The position numbers were made by a program, and so were the translations under genes. Source: UBA6168 sp964508135 (GTDB lineage: Bacteria; Bacteroidota; Bacteroidia; Chitinophagales; Saprospiraceae). From it: DNA of 64,000 nt. The notes under the pieces were generated by a model. It had not been told where the DNA came from. It saw only the letters and a list, made by a program, of their open reading frames with translations, and made no database searches. Shown here in pieces: positions 8,382-17,112 of this stretch. The first letter of the stretch is position 1. Each line of letters opens with the position of its first letter. Location: the NCBI GenBank assembly GCA_964508135.1, contig CAZDSU010000014.1, positions 1 to 64,000 on the forward strand, given 5' to 3'.

Positions 8382-9188
8382 TTACAATTTCAGCATTGCT
8401 GCCGCTGATTTATTTCCACTTTTAAAGCCGAATTTTTGGTACAGCCGGACTGCACCGAGGTTGTCCTGAATCACCCAAAGCTGGTAACGAGTATCGTCCC
8501 CTTTTGAATTATCCTGGATATAAGTCCTAACCAACTCATTGGCTATCCCTTTCCCCCTGAATTCATCAGCAACCACGATATGCCCAAGCCAAGCCACGTC
8601 GTTTTTTATGTAAGACCTTAAAAATCCAGCAAATCTGACGTTCCAAGTGGCGAGCAGCAGGTTCCTGTTCAAGGCTGCCTGCTCCAGTTCTTCCAAGCTC
8701 ATTTGGTCTCCGGTGTACCTGTCAAGTGCATGTTGCATCAGTTCATGAACAAAAGAAACTTCCTCACGATTTCGTGCGTAGGATATCTGCACATCAGGAG
8801 CAACGGCCAAAGGCATTGTCAACTGACCGTACGATGCCATCAAATTGTCCCGAACCAAGTGCTGCCGGAAGCCGCATTTTTCCCAATATGCTGTTTCAGC
8901 TACAGGCCGTTTGGCTTCACCCCGATAAATCATTTCCAACACAACAGGCTCGGCAGGTAACGCAGTCATTACTTCGTCAAAATCATTTAGGTAGTAATAC
9001 AACCTGTAAAACCCCTCCTTTTCCACAAGGAGCCCTGCATTCGAAGAACCGGCTATTAAATGCAGCCTACTGTCCTTGATGTACTCCTCGTATGCACTTG
9101 TAAGCAGGTAGTTGTTGGAGTAGGTTCCCTTTACTGAAAACTGATTTATCAGTTTATCAAGTGATGCTAAGTCTTTTACAAGTTGCAT
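8382..9188 (-). CDS. GNAT-family N-acyltransferase
   Basis: The 268-residue protein has a C-terminal GNAT domain: AWLGHIVVADEFRGKGIANELVRTYI carries the acyl-CoA/phosphopantetheine loop (R/Q-x-x-G-x-G/A form), followed by YQLWVIQDNLGAVRLYQKFGFKSG. The N-terminal half is a second, diverged domain of similar size. GNAT enzymes in such modules can take the acyl group from ACP and place it on a sugar amine, as FdtC/PglD-like enzymes do with acetyl-CoA. I infer the final N-acyl transfer, or N-acetylation of an ACP-bound amino acid. The gene is tightly packed with ACP and adenylation genes. Confidence 0.78.
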   Translation of the reverse strand: MQLVKDLASLDKLINQFSVKGTYSNNYLLTSAYEEYIKDSRLHLIAGSSNAGLLVEKEGFYRLYYYLNDFDEVMTALPAEPVVLEMIYRGEAKRPVAETAYWEKCGFRQHLVRDNLMASYGQLTMPLAVAPDVQISYARNREEVSFVHELMQHALDRYTGDQMSLEELEQAALNRNLLLATWNVRFAGFLRSYIKNDVAWLGHIVVADEFRGKGIANELVRTYIQDNSKGDDTRYQLWVIQDNLGAVRLYQKFGFKSGNKSAAAMLKL

Positions 9189-9205
9189 GAATCAACCAGC
9201 GTTTC

Positions 9206-10735
9206 TCACCCAATCTTACCTTCTTTATACATACCCTTTAAGAGGGTACGGTCTATCTTCCCATTCAAGTTGTAAGGAAGCTGCTCCATACTGATGATGG
9301 TATTGGGGAACATATATTTTGACAGCGTATTTTTAATGCCGTTGAGGATGTATTTTTTATCCGCATTGGGGCCTTGATATATCAAAACGATTTTCTGTTT
9401 ATCATGGTCATAAAAGCAAATGGATGCATCAATCAATTCTAATGCATTGATGATAATTTCAATCTCTCCCAGTTCCACCCGCTGCCCCATGTGTTTTACC
9501 TGGTTGTCCTTTCTGGAAATAAACATAACTTCTCCCAGTTCATTGTACCTCGCCAGATCGCCGGTGCGATAAATTTTTTCGGGATAACTCGAGTTCGAGG
9601 GGTTTTGGCAGAACGCTTCTGCCGTTTTTTCCGGGTTGTTGTAATAACCTAGGGCGAGGCAGCAGCCTCTTACACAAAGCTCGCCTATTTCATCCCCTTT
9701 TACAGGTTCATTGTCGGTGTTTAATAGGATGACCTCTGTATTTTTGAATGGAATACCAATTGGCAGCACTTCGTCGTCTTCAAATGGGCTCTCAATTTTG
9801 TAATAAGTACATACAGAGGTAATTTCCGTAGGCCCGTACAGGTTCACGAACAGGGTCTCCGGCAAAAGCCGCCGCCAGTAATTTAGTACCTTATTGTGCA
9901 TTACCTCTCCGGAGAACATGACTTTTTTCAGGAATTCCGGTTTGGCGTCATCGAAAGCCCTCGTATTTGCAACGTGTGCAATAGCTGCGGCTGACCATAA
10001 GATGGATTCGATTTTGTTTTGATTCATGAATTCCACCAACCGTGCAGGCATTAAGAAGCAGGATTTGGGGATGATGTGCATGGTCGCCCCGCACTTCAAT
10101 GTGCAATAGATATCCTTGATGGAGGCATCGAAATAGAAAGGATTTTGGTTGCCAAATACGCTTTCTTCCGAAAACTGAAAAGTGTCCACCAATGCTTCCG
10201 TCATGTCCACAACGGAACGCTGGCAGGTAATGACGCCTTTCGGAATGCCGGTAGAACCGGATGTGAAGGTGGCATATATAGGATCCGTGTCTATAGTGGC
10301 ACGGCGCACTTTTGCTATCTTGTTCTCGTCAATATCTGCATGAATGCAATCCTCGTAAACAAAACTTTTCAGCCCCGAAGCCATGTCGGCGACGAAATAG
10401 GCATGATCCCGGAGATTTACCGTGGCAATGGGCTGCAGGGTTTCCAAAATCAACTCGATACGTCGTTTTGGCATCTGTATGTCAATCGGCACATAAAAAT
10501 TGCCACTATAAGCCACGCCCATAATGATGACTAGGCTCTCAATATTTCTGTCAACAAATACAACGATGGGCTTTCTTCTTGCGCCATTCGTTTCATGAAG
10601 TATTCGAGTGCCAATGCTTTTTGCATGCTGAACCAGGCTAGAGTAGTTGATTCTGTTCGTTTCGTCTGCGAAGACGGTTTTATCAGGAACACGGCTGGCT
10701 GAATTTTCCAGATAGTCAAGAACGTTAATGATCAT
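9206..10735 (-). CDS. Stand-alone AMP-forming adenylation enzyme, module A
   Basis: This 509-residue ANL-superfamily ligase activates a carboxylic or amino acid as acyl-AMP and loads it on a carrier thiol. Core motifs: TSGSTGIPKG (158-167), FDAS (202-205), YGPTE (300-304), YRTGDLARY and the C-terminal NGKIDRT with the catalytic lysine. The aspartate in FDAS is the residue that binds an alpha-amino group in amino-acid-activating domains such as DltA, so an amino acid substrate is plausible, though not proven. No carrier or condensation domain is fused. The two ACP genes and KAS III lie on either side. Confidence 0.85.
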   Translation of the reverse strand: MIINVLDYLENSASRVPDKTVFADETNRINYSSLVQHAKSIGTRILHETNGARRKPIVVFVDRNIESLVIIMGVAYSGNFYVPIDIQMPKRRIELILETLQPIATVNLRDHAYFVADMASGLKSFVYEDCIHADIDENKIAKVRRATIDTDPIYATFTSGSTGIPKGVITCQRSVVDMTEALVDTFQFSEESVFGNQNPFYFDASIKDIYCTLKCGATMHIIPKSCFLMPARLVEFMNQNKIESILWSAAAIAHVANTRAFDDAKPEFLKKVMFSGEVMHNKVLNYWRRLLPETLFVNLYGPTEITSVCTYYKIESPFEDDEVLPIGIPFKNTEVILLNTDNEPVKGDEIGELCVRGCCLALGYYNNPEKTAEAFCQNPSNSSYPEKIYRTGDLARYNELGEVMFISRKDNQVKHMGQRVELGEIEIIINALELIDASICFYDHDKQKIVLIYQGPNADKKYILNGIKNTLSKYMFPNTIISMEQLPYNLNGKIDRTLLKGMYKEGKIG

Positions 10736-10764
10736 ATATGCAGTAAAGAGGAATTGGTTAAATA

Positions 10765-11865
10765 TTATTTAAGAAGGTCGGATACAGAATTAATCACTCC
10801 TTCCTCAAAAATGGTATCGTCTTCTATTATTCCCATGATATCAGAAGTGTTAATGTTTAGGGCACAGGCTCCCCAAGATAATCCCACTCCAAAAGCACAA
10901 AGGAAGACCCTGAGGTTTTTGCCTTCATCTTGCCCGTAGGCATCACATAAGGTGACAAAAGGTGAAGCGCCGGAAGTGTTACCAAAACGGTGCAAGGAGA
11001 TGGGCATCTTTTCCTCTGGTATCTTGATTTTTTTGGCGATTTGCTTTAATATCATGTGATTGGCCTGGTGAAAAGCAAAACAATCATAATCATCTACCGT
11101 CGTGCCTGTCTCCATAAAATAATCCTTGATGACCCTTGGTACATCAGAAATAGTAAATGTAAACACAGACGTACCTTGCATGAAGGAGTTATGCAGCGAC
11201 CGTTCATTGCCGTCAGCGCAAATAACTGACTCATGACTGGCATTTAGATTTCGATAGCCACCAGCAGGTACAATTAGGTAACGGTAACCACTTCCATCAG
11301 AGCGAAGAATGGATACAATAGGTTCGGCCTCATCTGATTTTTCAAGTAGCACCGCCACCCCTGTATCGCCAGCCAACATAATAGAAGCCCGGTCTTTAGG
11401 GTTGGTCGTTTTTCCAGCCGTATCCCCCACAATCAATAGTGCTTTTTCAATGTTTGAATTGTTCATCATAGATGAAACGACCTGCAAACCATAAACCAAT
11501 GAAGAGCAACCTAAATTAATGTCAAAAACAGCCGTATCTACAGGCAGTTCAAGCCGCTTGTGAAGGATAAACGCAGAAGCAGGCCTACGGTAATCCGGGC
11601 TGGTGGTGCCGAATACCAAAGCACCAATATCGTTCCTGTCAATCCCTTTTCGCTCGAGGAGTTCTTTGGCAGCCGTAAAACCCAAATCAGAAGCGGTTTG
11701 ATGTTCCGTGGTGCGCCGGGTTTCCCGGATGCCTGTCATGGTCATGAATTTATTGACCTCTTCTTCTCCAAATATATCTTTAAAGCTTTCTGTATAAATT
11801 TTGTTTTTGGGGACTGCACAGGATATTCCTGCTATTTTTATATTATCAAACTTGAAAATTGCCAT
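10765..11865 (-). CDS. 3-oxoacyl-ACP synthase III (FabH-like)
   Basis: This 366-residue KAS III-type condensing enzyme keeps the full Cys-His-Asn triad: C120 in DINLGCSSLVYG, H266 in FAFHQANHMI and N296 in FGNTSGAS. It should join an acyl-CoA or acyl starter to malonyl-ACP. It is about 40 residues longer than E. coli FabH, like the KAS III enzymes of polysaccharide islands. A dedicated copy beside two ketoreductase-like SDRs and two ACPs points to synthesis of a short 3-hydroxyacyl group. No dehydratase or enoyl reductase gene is present, so hydroxyls would be kept. Confidence 0.88.
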   Translation of the reverse strand: MAIFKFDNIKIAGISCAVPKNKIYTESFKDIFGEEEVNKFMTMTGIRETRRTTEHQTASDLGFTAAKELLERKGIDRNDIGALVFGTTSPDYRRPASAFILHKRLELPVDTAVFDINLGCSSLVYGLQVVSSMMNNSNIEKALLIVGDTAGKTTNPKDRASIMLAGDTGVAVLLEKSDEAEPIVSILRSDGSGYRYLIVPAGGYRNLNASHESVICADGNERSLHNSFMQGTSVFTFTISDVPRVIKDYFMETGTTVDDYDCFAFHQANHMILKQIAKKIKIPEEKMPISLHRFGNTSGASPFVTLCDAYGQDEGKNLRVFLCAFGVGLSWGACALNINTSDIMGIIEDDTIFEEGVINSVSDLLK

Positions 11866-11875
11866 GTTGCTTATT

Positions 11876-12520
11876 TTAAAATTTTGACCTGGTTGCCGGA
11901 TTACCCAGGTATAAATGTCCGTCTTTTGTCTTTGTCATAACGATGCTGCCGGCACCAATTCGTGTATTGTTGCCGATTTTAAGGCATTGTAAGACGATTG
12001 AACCTATACCGAAGAAATTGCTGTCACCGATTTTCACTTCACCGGATATTCGGGTAAGCGGCATAAATATATTAAATGAACCGACTATAACGTCGTGGGC
12101 CAACGCTGAGATACTATTGAACTGGTTAAAATCCCCAATAGTAACATCACAGGAGAATGTGCAACCTCTCGTAATGACATTCCCCTTTCCGATACTAAAG
12201 GTAATTGTATCGGCGTAGACTACCTCTGGATGTATTATGTTCGGATATTCCACATTGGGATTGGTGATATTTTCCACGAGCATCTTCAAAATCCTGGGAC
12301 TTCCAATAGCAAAAGCGATGCTGATAGGGCGTTCCCACTTGTTGAGGTCGTTTTTATCCCCTAGCACAACTCCGAAATGCGAGATTTGCTTTCCCTTCGG
12401 GATGCCATCATCAAAAAAGCCGATAATCTTCCAGATGGGTGACTTTTCATTGATTTTGTTTATTATACAGGCTACCTCTTTACCGAAGCCACCTGCACCA
12501 TAAATGGCGATTTCTTTCAT
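11876..12520 (-). CDS. NeuD/PglD-family sugar O/N-acetyltransferase
   Basis: This 214-residue protein has an N-terminal Rossmann-like part (IAIYGAGGFGKEVA) and a C-terminal left-handed beta-helix of hexapeptide repeats (for example GKGNVITRGCTFSCDVTIGDF and IGNNTRIGAGSIV). This is the architecture of PglD, which N-acetylates UDP-4-amino-4,6-dideoxy-GlcNAc. The catalytic histidine expected in the turn region is in ALAHDV. It fits between the phosphoglycosyl transferase and module A. It could use acetyl-CoA or another acyl donor. A second member is encoded at 37557. Confidence 0.85.
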   Translation of the reverse strand: MKEIAIYGAGGFGKEVACIINKINEKSPIWKIIGFFDDGIPKGKQISHFGVVLGDKNDLNKWERPISIAFAIGSPRILKMLVENITNPNVEYPNIIHPEVVYADTITFSIGKGNVITRGCTFSCDVTIGDFNQFNSISALAHDVIVGSFNIFMPLTRISGEVKIGDSNFFGIGSIVLQCLKIGNNTRIGAGSIVMTKTKDGHLYLGNPATRSKF

Positions 12521-12528
12521 GTATTTTC

Positions 12529-13137
12529 TCAGTTATTGCCTGTAAAAGCTTCCATCGTAGCTGCCGTGGCGGAGTTGATATCCTTCCTTTGAATCACTTT
12601 TACAATCGTCATCCAAAGTATCTTCATATCGGTTTTGAAGGAAAGATTGTCAACATACCAAACATCTAGTTCAAATTTTTCTTTCCAGGAGATAGCATTT
12701 CTACCGTTGACCTGGGCCCAACCTGTGATGCCTGGTTTTACTTCATGACGGCGATATTGGTTTGGCGTGTACAAAGGCACATACTTTTCCAAGAGAGGTC
12801 TTGGGCCAACCAAGGACATATCTCCCTTTAATACATTTAATAATTGGGGTAATTCGTCCATGGATGTAGATCGTATGAATTTTCCGATTTTTGAAAGACG
12901 AATTGCATCAGGTAGTAGCTTGCTGCCTTTATCTCTCTCATCTGTCATCGTTTTAAACTTATACATACTAAATGACTTAGCTTCTATTCCTGTTCGCCTG
13001 TGAATGAAGAAAATATCTGAATTTTTATTAAATAAAAAAAGAGCCAAACAGATTAAAACCATGAGCGGAGATAGAACAACTATTGCAATAGTGGCGCAAA
13101 GAAAATCTAAAATTCTTTTGATGATAACTTTATACAT
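12529..13137 (-). CDS. Small phosphoglycosyl transferase (PglC/WecA-independent initiator), copy 2
   Basis: This 202-residue monotopic sugar-1-phosphate transferase has a re-entrant hydrophobic helix at about residues 10-36, the catalytic pair D94-E95 in SMDELPQLL, GDMSLVGPRP, and the long C-terminal block KPGITGWAQVNGRN found in PglC/EpsL-type enzymes. It would attach the first sugar to undecaprenyl phosphate. Its start codon overlaps the stop of the glycosyltransferase upstream by one base (TAATG). With the NeuD gene next to it, the pair recalls pglC-pglD, so a diamino-trideoxy sugar is a reasonable guess. Confidence 0.88.
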   Translation of the reverse strand: MYKVIIKRILDFLCATIAIVVLSPLMVLICLALFLFNKNSDIFFIHRRTGIEAKSFSMYKFKTMTDERDKGSKLLPDAIRLSKIGKFIRSTSMDELPQLLNVLKGDMSLVGPRPLLEKYVPLYTPNQYRRHEVKPGITGWAQVNGRNAISWKEKFELDVWYVDNLSFKTDMKILWMTIVKVIQRKDINSATAATMEAFTGNN

Positions 13138-14306
13138 TATAAGAAACGATTGGCATTTTCGATACCGTAGTCAAGGGAAGCCTTAAGTGAATTTTCTTTA
13201 AAAGTTTTTAGCTGTATCTGATCTTCTGCCAGTTCTTCAATAAAACTTGTAATTGCGTTTACATCATTAACTGAAAAACAATTACCACATTTGTGCTTAA
13301 GAAGCACTCTTGATAATTCTGAACTTTGATCTGCTATCCCAAGGATGGCAGATCCTACAGAAAATAAATTATATGTCTTACTTGGAACACTCAGGGATGA
13401 AGATCCGTCGGCTAATGTAACGATTGCAATATCGGCCGCAGCTAAAGAATTACGAAGTTCATGTGTTGGTTGATAGGGCAGGAAAGTCACATTATTAAGG
13501 TGTGTTTTTTGGAGTTTTTCAATTAATATCTTTTTTTTTTCTCCTTCTCCTATTATCAGAAACTGAATGTTCGGATTTTTTATTGTTTCTGCAATATCTA
13601 TAATGATTTCTACAGGATGTGTATATCCAATATTGCCGGAGTACATTACAATGAATTTTTCTGATAATTGGTGTTTTCTGATAAAGGAATTTTTCTCCTT
13701 GGGTAAAGGCTTTAAAAAGTTGTTATCCGTCCAAATTGGTATAATCTCTATTTTATCAACATTTATATAAGCTGACAATGCATTTTTCATTCCTTCGGTT
13801 AATGAAAATATTCGATTAGCCTTTTTAAAGATTTTCCTGTTAATCTTTTCCCAGAATTTAACTATCCATGAGTCTCTGTTAATAACTCCAGATTGATAGA
13901 GACTGTCCGGATAAACATCATAAACAAGTAGCGAAAAAGAGTTTTTAATAAATAAAGGAAGAAGTATAGATGTTGGCGGATTTGAGACAATCAGTAAATC
14001 AGCATGTCTATATTTAGTTATCAGAATGAAAAACATCTGAAAAGAACATATCAACCAGCTTACTATTCTGGAAAGTTTTGTCTTTCTGTTGTATGTAATG
14101 ACTTTGTGCCATCTAACATCCGCATCCAATGGTTTATTTCTGATACGGATTTCGCCAGCGATAATAGCTCTTTTGGTGTATTTTTGCATAAATGCCTCTA
14201 ATATATCAAGCTGAAGATAGCCGGATGATTGGTTTAATAAGACGATGGTATCTGAATGTGAGATTTCAGTTTTTTCTAAAGTCGAATTTTTCAATGTTTT
14301 TACCAC
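13137..14306 (-). CDS. GT4-family glycosyltransferase (WcaI/WbuB-like)
   Basis: This 389-residue GT-B enzyme has the N-terminal signature VSNPPTSILLPLF typical of WcaI/WbuB relatives, a central YSGNIGYTHPVEIII start of the second Rossmann domain, and the C-terminal donor-site region SLSVPSKTYNLFSVGSAIL. WbuB of E. coli is an L-FucNAc transferase acting early in repeat-unit assembly. Because this locus makes UDP-L-FucNAc and the gene is coupled to a phosphoglycosyl transferase, second-sugar transfer of FucNAc is a plausible but untested assignment. Confidence 0.83.
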   Translation of the reverse strand: MVKTLKNSTLEKTEISHSDTIVLLNQSSGYLQLDILEAFMQKYTKRAIIAGEIRIRNKPLDADVRWHKVITYNRKTKLSRIVSWLICSFQMFFILITKYRHADLLIVSNPPTSILLPLFIKNSFSLLVYDVYPDSLYQSGVINRDSWIVKFWEKINRKIFKKANRIFSLTEGMKNALSAYINVDKIEIIPIWTDNNFLKPLPKEKNSFIRKHQLSEKFIVMYSGNIGYTHPVEIIIDIAETIKNPNIQFLIIGEGEKKKILIEKLQKTHLNNVTFLPYQPTHELRNSLAAADIAIVTLADGSSSLSVPSKTYNLFSVGSAILGIADQSSELSRVLLKHKCGNCFSVNDVNAITSFIEELAEDQIQLKTFKENSLKASLDYGIENANRFL

Positions 14307-14312
14307 TAATGT

Positions 14313-15446
14313 TTAATGGGGGATTTGGTTACCCAGTTCTTCTGTAGTCATAAACTCCGTCTCCGGCCATTGATATAAAATTGCTTTAAGCAGCCTTCTT
14401 AATGCTGCTAGGCCTTTTTCACGATTTTTCGGATCGATGTATCCAATATAATTGACCCTGTGACTCGAAATTACCGCCGGCTTATTCCACCAGAACGCAA
14501 TAGAGATTTCTTTCAGGCAATTGTCCACCCAATCACTAACATAGGCATGTTCTCCCCAACACACCGGCTCAAAAAAGCAATTTCGGGTCAGAATGGTTTG
14601 GCCCAGCTCATTTTTCCGGCCGGTATAGTTCCATTCGGTTTTGAACGTGCCGTCGCCAAGCGGATATATCCGCTTTTTGGCCCGGATTAAATATCTGACG
14701 CCAATTTTTTTGAGTGTAGTTTCGAGCTCCTTTGGTTCCTCGGCATTCGGGGCCATAAAACAGGTCGGTACACAACCATTGTATTGCCTGAAAAGTTCTC
14801 CGGCCTGTTCTAAATACACGTGCAGTTCACGGATTTCTGTCTTACTTTCAGGATGCAAGGCTCCCAGATAATTGGGATATGCCTTGCCTTTATAGGAAGA
14901 CACGCCTGCTGAACGATGTTTAAAAGCCACCCTCATCCCTGTATCTCCACTTTGTAATAGTTTCATATACCGCCTGACATTCAGGTGTTCCCTCCCATGC
15001 AAGGCTGGTACGAACAATCGGGCTTCTTTTCCTTTATGCCAAAGTTCCAGTACTTTGCTGTGCCTGGGATAAGTAGAGAGTGTTTCATTCAGCGGCTGAA
15101 AGTGGTATTCCTGAAACCCAGAGGCTTCTATTTTATCGAAATCCGGGTTTCCCATTATACACATGGGCGTAAAAACCGGCGGCCTGCCGGTAGAATCCTT
15201 GAATTCTGATAAAAAAGAAAATAACATTTCCAGGTCTTCATTAGATTCGAGGGCATCTACAGCATTGTAATGGTTGGCATCCACCGCAAGTCCTGCCTTT
15301 AACATTTGGTCGTAAGCTTCATTGTTGTAAGTCCGGATACTGCCCCAATCATCGGATTCAATGACCACGATTTTTCTATTCGTATGCCAGCCAGGGATAT
15401 TACTTGCATGAACCCGAATTTTAGATGCGATGCTACCTGTGTACAT
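14313..15446 (-). CDS. Polysaccharide-deacetylase-like protein, paralogue 1
   Basis: The 377-residue cytoplasmic protein (no signal peptide) opens with a conserved block NIPGWHTNRKIVVIESDDWGS (residues 16-36), whose Asp-Asp pair recalls the catalytic start of NodB-type carbohydrate esterases, then HGREHLN (150-156) and a C-terminal ISSHRVNYIG segment with a possible metal-binding histidine. These proteins are usually named polysaccharide (de)acetylase in Bacteroidota, without firm biochemical proof that I know of. A clear paralogue is encoded at 23842-24941. It could remove N-acetyl groups from a sugar precursor. Confidence 0.7.
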   Translation of the reverse strand: MYTGSIASKIRVHASNIPGWHTNRKIVVIESDDWGSIRTYNNEAYDQMLKAGLAVDANHYNAVDALESNEDLEMLFSFLSEFKDSTGRPPVFTPMCIMGNPDFDKIEASGFQEYHFQPLNETLSTYPRHSKVLELWHKGKEARLFVPALHGREHLNVRRYMKLLQSGDTGMRVAFKHRSAGVSSYKGKAYPNYLGALHPESKTEIRELHVYLEQAGELFRQYNGCVPTCFMAPNAEEPKELETTLKKIGVRYLIRAKKRIYPLGDGTFKTEWNYTGRKNELGQTILTRNCFFEPVCWGEHAYVSDWVDNCLKEISIAFWWNKPAVISSHRVNYIGYIDPKNREKGLAALRRLLKAILYQWPETEFMTTEELGNQIPH

Positions 15447-15447
15447 A

Positions 15448-15849
15448 TCAATTTTGAAGGGCCGGTATTACATTCTGGTTTAATAGCTCATCATATAAAT
15501 TCAGATAATCCAAATAACGGACATCTTTATTGTATGGCGTTTCTGCCCTTACCCTGCATAAGGATTTTAAATCTCCTTTGTCTATTGAGGCAAGATCAAT
15601 AATGGCCTTCGCAAAGCCTTTAACATCTCCTTTATTTACTACAATGCCTGTAAGTTCATCAAAGGCTTCCGGGCTTCCACCTGTATCGTATGTAATGACA
15701 GGTATTCCGCTGGCGAGCGCTTCCAGGTTAGTGGTTGGAAAATTGTCCTGCGAAGTTGGATAGACAAAAACATTTACTATACTATACCACGGAACCAACG
15801 CCTGAAGACTGTCCGTTCTTTTCAATCCTTGAAGCTTTTCGGTATTATT
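15448..15849 (-). pseudogene. C-terminal remnant of a GT4 glycosyltransferase
   Basis: The frame is open from 15849 (just after a stop at 15850-15852) and encodes about 133 residues. These match only the donor-binding end of a GT4 enzyme: GLKRTDSLQALVPWYSIVNVF, then PTSQDNFPTTNLEALASGIP and YDTGGSPEAFDE. The whole acceptor-binding half and the start are missing, and the only in-frame starts are weak (TTG at 15825). The remaining ~290 bp up to 16136 is AT-rich with no recognisable missing portion. I read it as a decayed gene left by recombination in this variable locus. Confidence 0.8.
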
Positions 15850-16136
15850 TTAAGTTCTTACTCATTTAGTCCAAGCATAACAATTTTGCAGTTTTGTCTT
15901 ATCATTTTTTTACGACTTTATAAAATTTTCAAAGTATTTTCTATTTGTAAAGATATTTTTTGCAATTCGGTATGATTGGCTTACTCGCAAGTTCATTTTA
16001 TTTGCGTAAGGCGGAATTCTAAGTTCTGAAGACTTTTAGGTCAACAGAAGCTAATCTAAAATATTCAATGCTTAAACTTCAAAAAATAACTCAACAAATT
16101 TGCAACTAATTGGCTGCATAATCGGAACAAAGATTA

Positions 16137-17111
16137 TTATGATTGATTTACAATTGTTTTCATCCATTCTAATGTTATTTTAATTCCGCATTTTCGACTA
16201 AAAGGCGTTTTAGGTGCAATTTCCCTTGTATTATCAAGTGGTAAAGTGTTATCCGTTGTCATATTGTTGTAACGAAAACTGTTCATTGGAAAGTTAATAT
16301 TTAGCCTTGATAGAAAATCTCCAATCTTGGCCAATATGAAAACCAAAAATTTTGGTATAGTTTTAACTTTATGACCAATCTCAAGGGAAATTTCGTTTGC
16401 CCATTGTTTAATATTCACCGCTTCATAGTCTCCAAGATAAAACGTTTTGTGGCTACTATTTGTAGAATTTATTATTTGATCAATCTGATAAACTACATTT
16501 CCTATGTAACCAAATGTTTTTGTGCTCATCCTTCCACTAAAGTTAAAATACCTTTTGTGAATAATCATTTCAAAAAAGGTTCTATAGGTAGCACCAAACC
16601 AAGGGCCCCAAATTGAAGAAGGTCTGACTATAATCCAATTGAATTTAAGGTTATTAGCTTCTTTGACTAATTTTTCCCCCATCATTTTACTTTCCCCATA
16701 AAAATTCAGTGGACAATAGTCATTATCAATTTTTGGTATATAGCCTGCTTTACACACCAGCATAGTCGAAGCAAAAACAACTTTTTGAACATTAGACCTC
16801 GTATCATTACAGACAGTAATAATATTATGAACACCAACAGTGTTTGTAATATAATCCTCAATGGATTTTCCCTTTAAATCTGCCTTTGCAGCCATATGTA
16901 TTAATATGGGTGCATTAAAGTCAGTCACTAGCTTCTTCAAATTTGAAAGGTCTAAAATGTCGCATTGTCTCCAGTAAACATTATGCTCCAATTTTCTTGG
17001 TGGTTTAATATCAATATTTAAAATTGAATAACCAAGGGATTCATAATAGTCAATTAGATTTGTCCCTATGAAGCCCGAACCTCCTGTGATTATTATGCTT
17101 TTTTCAACCAT
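16137..17111 (-). CDS. NAD-dependent epimerase/dehydratase (extended SDR)
   Basis: This 324-residue extended SDR has the nucleotide-binding motif IITGGSGFIGTN at its N-terminus, catalytic-region ASTMLVC followed by YGESK (Tyr-x-x-x-Lys), and RPSSIWGPW. It probably acts on a nucleotide sugar or a lipid-linked sugar. The sequence does not clearly fall in a named subgroup: it resembles the broad GalE/RfbB relatives found in glycan clusters. The unusual ASTMLVC in place of SS(A/S)xVYG suggests a 4-ketoreductase or epimerase of narrow specificity. It follows the upstream GT with only 1 nt between them. Confidence 0.78.
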   Translation of the reverse strand: MVEKSIIITGGSGFIGTNLIDYYESLGYSILNIDIKPPRKLEHNVYWRQCDILDLSNLKKLVTDFNAPILIHMAAKADLKGKSIEDYITNTVGVHNIITVCNDTRSNVQKVVFASTMLVCKAGYIPKIDNDYCPLNFYGESKMMGEKLVKEANNLKFNWIIVRPSSIWGPWFGATYRTFFEMIIHKRYFNFSGRMSTKTFGYIGNVVYQIDQIINSTNSSHKTFYLGDYEAVNIKQWANEISLEIGHKVKTIPKFLVFILAKIGDFLSRLNINFPMNSFRYNNMTTDNTLPLDNTREIAPKTPFSRKCGIKITLEWMKTIVNQS

Positions 17112-17112
17112 A

